A stretch of DNA of 64,000 nucleotides from Chlamydomonas reinhardtii (taxonomy: Eukaryota > Chlorophyta > Chlorophyceae > Chlamydomonadales > Chlamydomonadaceae): the NCBI RefSeq assembly GCF_000002595.2, contig NC_057004.1, positions 2,525,478 to 2,589,477 of the forward strand. The letters are read 5' to 3'. The position numbers and the translations under genes are program-made. Under the pieces are notes generated by a model. The model worked only from the letters and a program-made list of their open reading frames with translations, was not told the DNA's origin and searched no databases. This document shows positions 60,401-64,000 of the stretch, piece by piece. How positions within the stretch are numbered: the first letter of the stretch is position 1; the number at the start of each line of letters is the position of its first letter.

Positions 60401-62920
60401 ATGGCGGTGGCGGCGGCGGCGGCAGCAAGGTGCAAGAGCCCGCCACGGGCACTACGGCAGCAGCAGCAACGACCTCGCCCGGTCCAGAGCAAGGCAGCAC
60501 CGCTGTGGGCGCCAGCCGGCCGGACGTGCGGGCGCCCGAGCCTAGTGCACGGCCAGGGCCCGGTTCAAGGCCCGCCGCAATAGCGGAGGCGCGGCAAGCG
60601 TATCGGCCACTGGCGGACCGGCTGCAGCGCTCGCCGTCCGACTCCGGGTCGGACTCAGGCTCGAGCTCTGATTTTGAGGATCGCATGCCGAGGCAGCGGT
60701 CTATCAGCGACGCCGGCACGGGCGGGGGCGGTGCAGCAGGCGGGCGCGGCAGCAGCCGCGAGCGGGAAAAGAAGAAGAAGCACAAGAAGAAGAAGCACAA
60801 GGACAAGAGCAAGAAGGACAAGGAACGGGAGAAGGAGAAGGAGCGTGGCGAGCGGGAAAAGGAGCGGGAGCGCGAGCGGGAGCGGGAGCGCGAGCGCGAG
60901 CGGGAGGGGGAGCGCAGCAAAGAGCCACGGGGCAAGGAGCGCGAGTGGGAGCGACAGCGGGAGACAGCCGCTGCCGTCACACAGCCGCAGCCGCAGCCGC
61001 GAATGGACCGCGACCGCTCGGACCGCAGGGACCGGGAACGCGCCGGGTATGACCGGGCGGAACGAATGGAGGGAGACACCAGGGACCGTGGCGCACCGCC
61101 GCCGCCGCTGCCGCCGCTACCGGCGCACACGAGAGTTGGCCGCGACCGAGAACAGGAGCGGGACAGGGACAGGGACCGGCATTACGACCGGGAGCGCGAC
61201 GCCCGGGAACGGGAGCGTCAGGAGCAGGAGTGGCAGCGGGAGCGCGACAGGGACCGGGATCGGGACCGGCGCTCTGCGCCGCTGCCGCAGCAGCAGCCAC
61301 CACCAGGCCGAATGGACGCCCGCGATGAGCCGCGGAACGTTGGCCGCGGCGGCCGCGGCGATTACCGCCCGCCCTTCCTGCCGCCGCCGCAGCCGGGACC
61401 ACCGCACCGCGGTCACCACGACCCGCATGACCGCGACCGTGATTGGGAGCGGCAGCAGGACCGTGACCTGCGGGACCATCGTGACAGCCGGGAGCAGCGT
61501 GAGCAGCGCGTACAGCGCGAGCAGGAGCGGGAGCAGGAGCGGGAGCGTGGAGAGCAGCGTGCTGGCCGCGGCCGTGGCGAGCCCGCGCCGGCCCCACAGC
61601 CGCCTCGTTCTAACGTGCATCGAGAGCAGGAGAGGACGCTTGTGGGCGAGGATAGCGCAGACGGCGGCGCGAAGGGTGGCCGGGACAAGCCCCAGCACGA
61701 CGCCTCAGCTGCGGTTTCTGGGCATCCTACAGCGAACGGGCACTCGGCGGTGCAGCACGCTTCGCGCGCGGAGCCGAGCGGTGGGCGAGGCGCCACCGGC
61801 CATGACAAGGCACCGCTGGAGCCAGGTCCGCCCAGACGTGAGGACGGCGTCCGGCCCGAGCAGGCAGCGGCGGCGGCTGAGGCCGGAACCGCCGGCGCGG
61901 CGGTCAGGGGTACGCCGGCAGGTGCGGCGGCTGTAGCAGGGAGAGGCAGTGCTGGTGCAGGTCCAGCGGGGGCGGCGAGGCCGGCAGACGCTGGTGCGGC
62001 GCGCGGCAAGGTGTCTGAAGACGGCGAGGTGGCGGACGGGGACGTCTCACCCGGCGTTGCATCCCATTTGGGCCGGGCAGCCGGCGCAGCCACACTGGAT
62101 GGTGCTGCCCTCGACGGCGCCAGGGCAGCCAGGGCGGCAGGGCGGCCGCCCCTACACCGACCGGCTGAACAGCAGCGGCCGCCGCAGCAGCAGGCAGAGG
62201 TGGAGGAAGGGGAGGTTGAGCTGCCGGGGCCGCCCCCGTTGGGCAAGCAGGATTCCAGTCACGGGCGACGGCAGCCCATCGTGTGGGGCACTGGAGGAAA
62301 GGCGCCGGCATCCGCTGCGACCCGCAGCCCTGACGCGTCGCTGCAGCCTCAGCCGGGGCACCTGTCGCAGCAACAGCAACAGCAGCAGCAGCGCAAGCGC
62401 GACCCAATTAGTTTTACGTTGGCCCCACGCTCTGCGTCGCCTCCTGCCGAATCACGGCCACGCGCGCCCACCACACTTGCAGGTAAGGGACGCCAGCGGG
62501 GCCGCCTTGGCATGCAGGGGCATTGATCTGAGTCCAACGAGACTTGCAAATGGCGGTACTCCGATGGGATCCTAGCACATGCAAGGACCCTCGCACTCAC
62601 TGCCGTCTGTGTTGTTTTGCTTCACTGCCCGTGTGCCAGGTGGGGGGCGCCAGCCGCCGGCTCAGACTCAGGAGCACGGCCGTCAGCCCCCGGCAGGCGG
62701 CGGAACCGGTGGAGCCGGTGGCGGCGGTGGGAAGGCCAGGCTGCGCCCAGGCCTGGCCCTGCGGCTGAGTCACCTGGAGGGGGATGACGCGGACGAGGAG
62801 CACCTGCATGCGCCGCCCAGCGCTGGCCACGGCGGAGGAGGGAAGCGGCGGCGGCGCGGCTCTGGCGACGGTGAAGGGCGCGGCGGCCGCCAGAAAAGGT
62901 CGCAATCACCGATGGATTAG
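54425..62920 (+). CDS. HUA2-like protein: Tudor/PWWP-like domain, AT-hooks, CID-like region and RE/RD-rich tail
   Basis: Nine in-phase exons give about 2221 residues: 54425-54484, 55040-55183, 55345-57404, 57629-57746, 57981-58201, 58327-58628, 58741-59299, 59562-62482 and 62640-62920. Near the N-terminus DWGEDGKYRGIISKYDATHP and WTIYYPKDGDEENGIF look like a Tudor/PWWP-type chromatin reader. Three AT-hooks follow near residues 218-265 (KRGPGRPRKHP, KRPRGRPRKD, KRKPGRPPK). A CID-like helical region spans about 700-815 (RRLHVLYVMDSLLYRSTKGQ, MLSRGLQSALRLKAVTADHV, KVVEVWKRRDKL). After EEYYVNGFGPLANRCMLDNP come Pro-rich stretches with a His run, a Lys-rich block and long Arg-Glu/Arg-Asp repeats. 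Plant HUA2-like proteins pair a PWWP with a CID and act in pre-mRNA processing and transcription. By analogy this would be nuclear. The enormous disordered part is typical of volvocine proteins. Confidence 0.82.
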
Positions 62921-63540
62921 CGAAAACGTAAATGGCCACGCAAGAAGGATGTGTAGCCGGTGTGGATGATTGTCCAGCTGTGCATTGCCTGGAGGGAGCA
63001 ACTGCGCGGGTTGACATGTTTGCAGAGACACGCGCGCGTGGGGTGGTACGGAAATGACTTGTTTGCTTGGGCCCTGATCTTTGCATGTTGGTCATAAGAG
63101 ATATTGCTGTGGTGTAGCGAGGCGCCCCAACCCCAACAGAGGATCTTTGTACAGCTACCCAAGAAGGCTCGGGTTCACTGTATGCAGCAGTGTATTATTG
63201 CGCCTGCGGCTGCAGCGGGGCGGAGTGTAGCCAGACATCACGCATCACGGCATCAGCTTAGAGCTTAGGATCGGCAGGTTAGGTAAGAGAGGTGGCTTAG
63301 CATCAGGTTGGGCAAGGGAGGTGTCCTCTCTCATTCTAATACGTGATACCGGCAGCTACTGAACTCAAGCTCGCTGCACTTTCCAACCCATGTCGATTAC
63401 ACTCTCCCACCCATGTCGATTGCCAGATCACAAGAAAGGTGGCTCTGCCTCTCAGGGATCAGCATCTTCGATAAGGGATAAGTGCTGCGCCCACGCCACA
63501 TTGGCACATGTCTGAGGCCACGCTATGCTTGCCAGCAACG
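62921..63540. other. 3' flank of the HUA2-like gene
   Basis: Noncoding sequence after the TAG. AGCTTAGGATCGGCAGGTTA-like phrases recur loosely around 63255-63320. No gene is supported. Confidence 0.35.
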
Positions 63541-63720
63541 ACCTCAAACCAGACACCGGCAGGTCTAGGCAGGTCTCAACCTGCGCGCCGCTTCTTGGGC
63601 GGCGCCGCGCTCTCCACGTGCCCTTGTCTGTCCCTTCCGCTATGCACGTGCACAACTGCTGGGCCCAGGGCCGCTGCAGCCGCCTCTGCCGCCAGGCCCT
63701 GCACAGCCGCTGCCGCCGCC
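63541..63720 (-). mobile_element. Fanzor-type element 3' tail fragment, copy 3
   Basis: On the minus strand GTGGAGAGCGCGGCGCCGCC continues with codons for PKKRRAG and TGA near 63583. This parallels VESAAPPKKRCKRAG at the end of the gene at 11601. A Gly-rich stretch precedes it as in the other copy, and the following sequence (CCGGTGTCTGG, then GCTGGCAAGCATAGCG) matches the flank of the copy at 18393. The zinc-ribbon and RuvC exons are not seen between here and 64000. They would lie to the right in this orientation, so the body of this copy may continue outside the window. Confidence 0.6.
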
Positions 63721-64000
63721 AGGCCCTGCGCTGCTCACATCGCGTGTGGGGTGTTTTGCCTCTTACAGTTCATAGCGGCTTTCCTCGGGCGCTTGATTGC
63801 AGACCTCGCGACAGCCAATCGACCATCGGCGCGCGAGGTCGCTTCTCGCTTCGGTCGATTTGGACCTGCCGCCTAATTCACAAGGAGCCGAGGTCGCCCC
63901 CGCACCGCGCCTAAGCCATGGAGTTTGGGGAATGGCGGATAGCTATGGTAGAAGGTTAGTAAAGACTTTGGGGGTGTGGCGCAAGGGGCCTACAGGTCGT
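63721..64000. other. Window end, unassigned
   Basis: No exon could be recognised in the last 280 bases. Upstream exons of the minus-strand Fanzor-type fragment would be expected in or beyond this stretch. Confidence 0.3.

Noticed and set aside
59973-61130. Minus-strand Ser/Arg-rich frame resembling an SR protein
   Set aside because: It is the reverse reading of the plus-strand Lys/Arg-Glu repeats. The plus frame is continuous with spliced exons on both sides.

Overview
The window reads as nuclear DNA of a volvocine green alga (Chlamydomonas/Volvox group). Exons are GC-rich, protein-coding genes are cut by many short introns with GTGAGT/GTGCGT-type donors, TGTAA poly(A) signals follow stop codons, and proteins carry long Gly/Ala/Ser/Pro/Gln tracts. 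All exon models below were built by hand from splice sites and reading-frame phase. Every multi-exon model stays in phase throughout, but none has been checked against transcripts.

Layout, left to right. The 3'-terminal exon of an unidentified low-complexity protein (1-2683, +) converges on a nine-exon tyrosine-kinase-like kinase (4118-9499, -). Next comes a disrupted Fanzor-type RNA-guided nuclease gene (10362-11601, +) with a minisatellite intron and a Gly-Ser hexanucleotide array. A casein kinase 1 gene fragment that stops at the catalytic loop follows (12347-13511, +), then a secreted prolyl 4-hydroxylase with a C-terminal ShKT domain (14719-18248, +). Two mobile-element tails separate it from a spliced primase-polymerase gene (19226-21902, -). 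LINE 3' ends fill 22.3-23.6 kb.

The middle holds an inverted partial duplication. The first three exons of a DCN1-like (cullin neddylation) gene lie on the minus strand at 24.4-25.4 kb, and the complete gene lies on the plus strand at 33439-35728. Between them is an 18-exon, apparently plastid-targeted MutS2 gene (25964-32410, -). A START-domain lipid-binding protein follows (37549-40791, -), then a 482-residue protein of unknown family (43330-46386, +).

The 41.9-49.9 kb stretch is rich in repeats. It holds a hAT-like MITE with a 7-bp target duplication, a second copy whose two ends lie in conflicting orientation next to a perfect 57-bp inverted repeat, and (TG)n arrays. The right end has plastid N-acetylglutamate kinase of arginine synthesis (50438-53668, +) and a 2221-residue HUA2-like chromatin/RNA-processing protein (54425-62920, +). 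Another Fanzor-type 3' tail sits near 63.6 kb.

The host genes are unrelated housekeeping functions, as expected for a eukaryotic chromosome. The most unusual content is the Fanzor family remains (three 3' ends), the truncated gene copies (CK1, DCN1), the inversion-like structure at 47.4-49.2 kb, and several apparent GC-AG introns.
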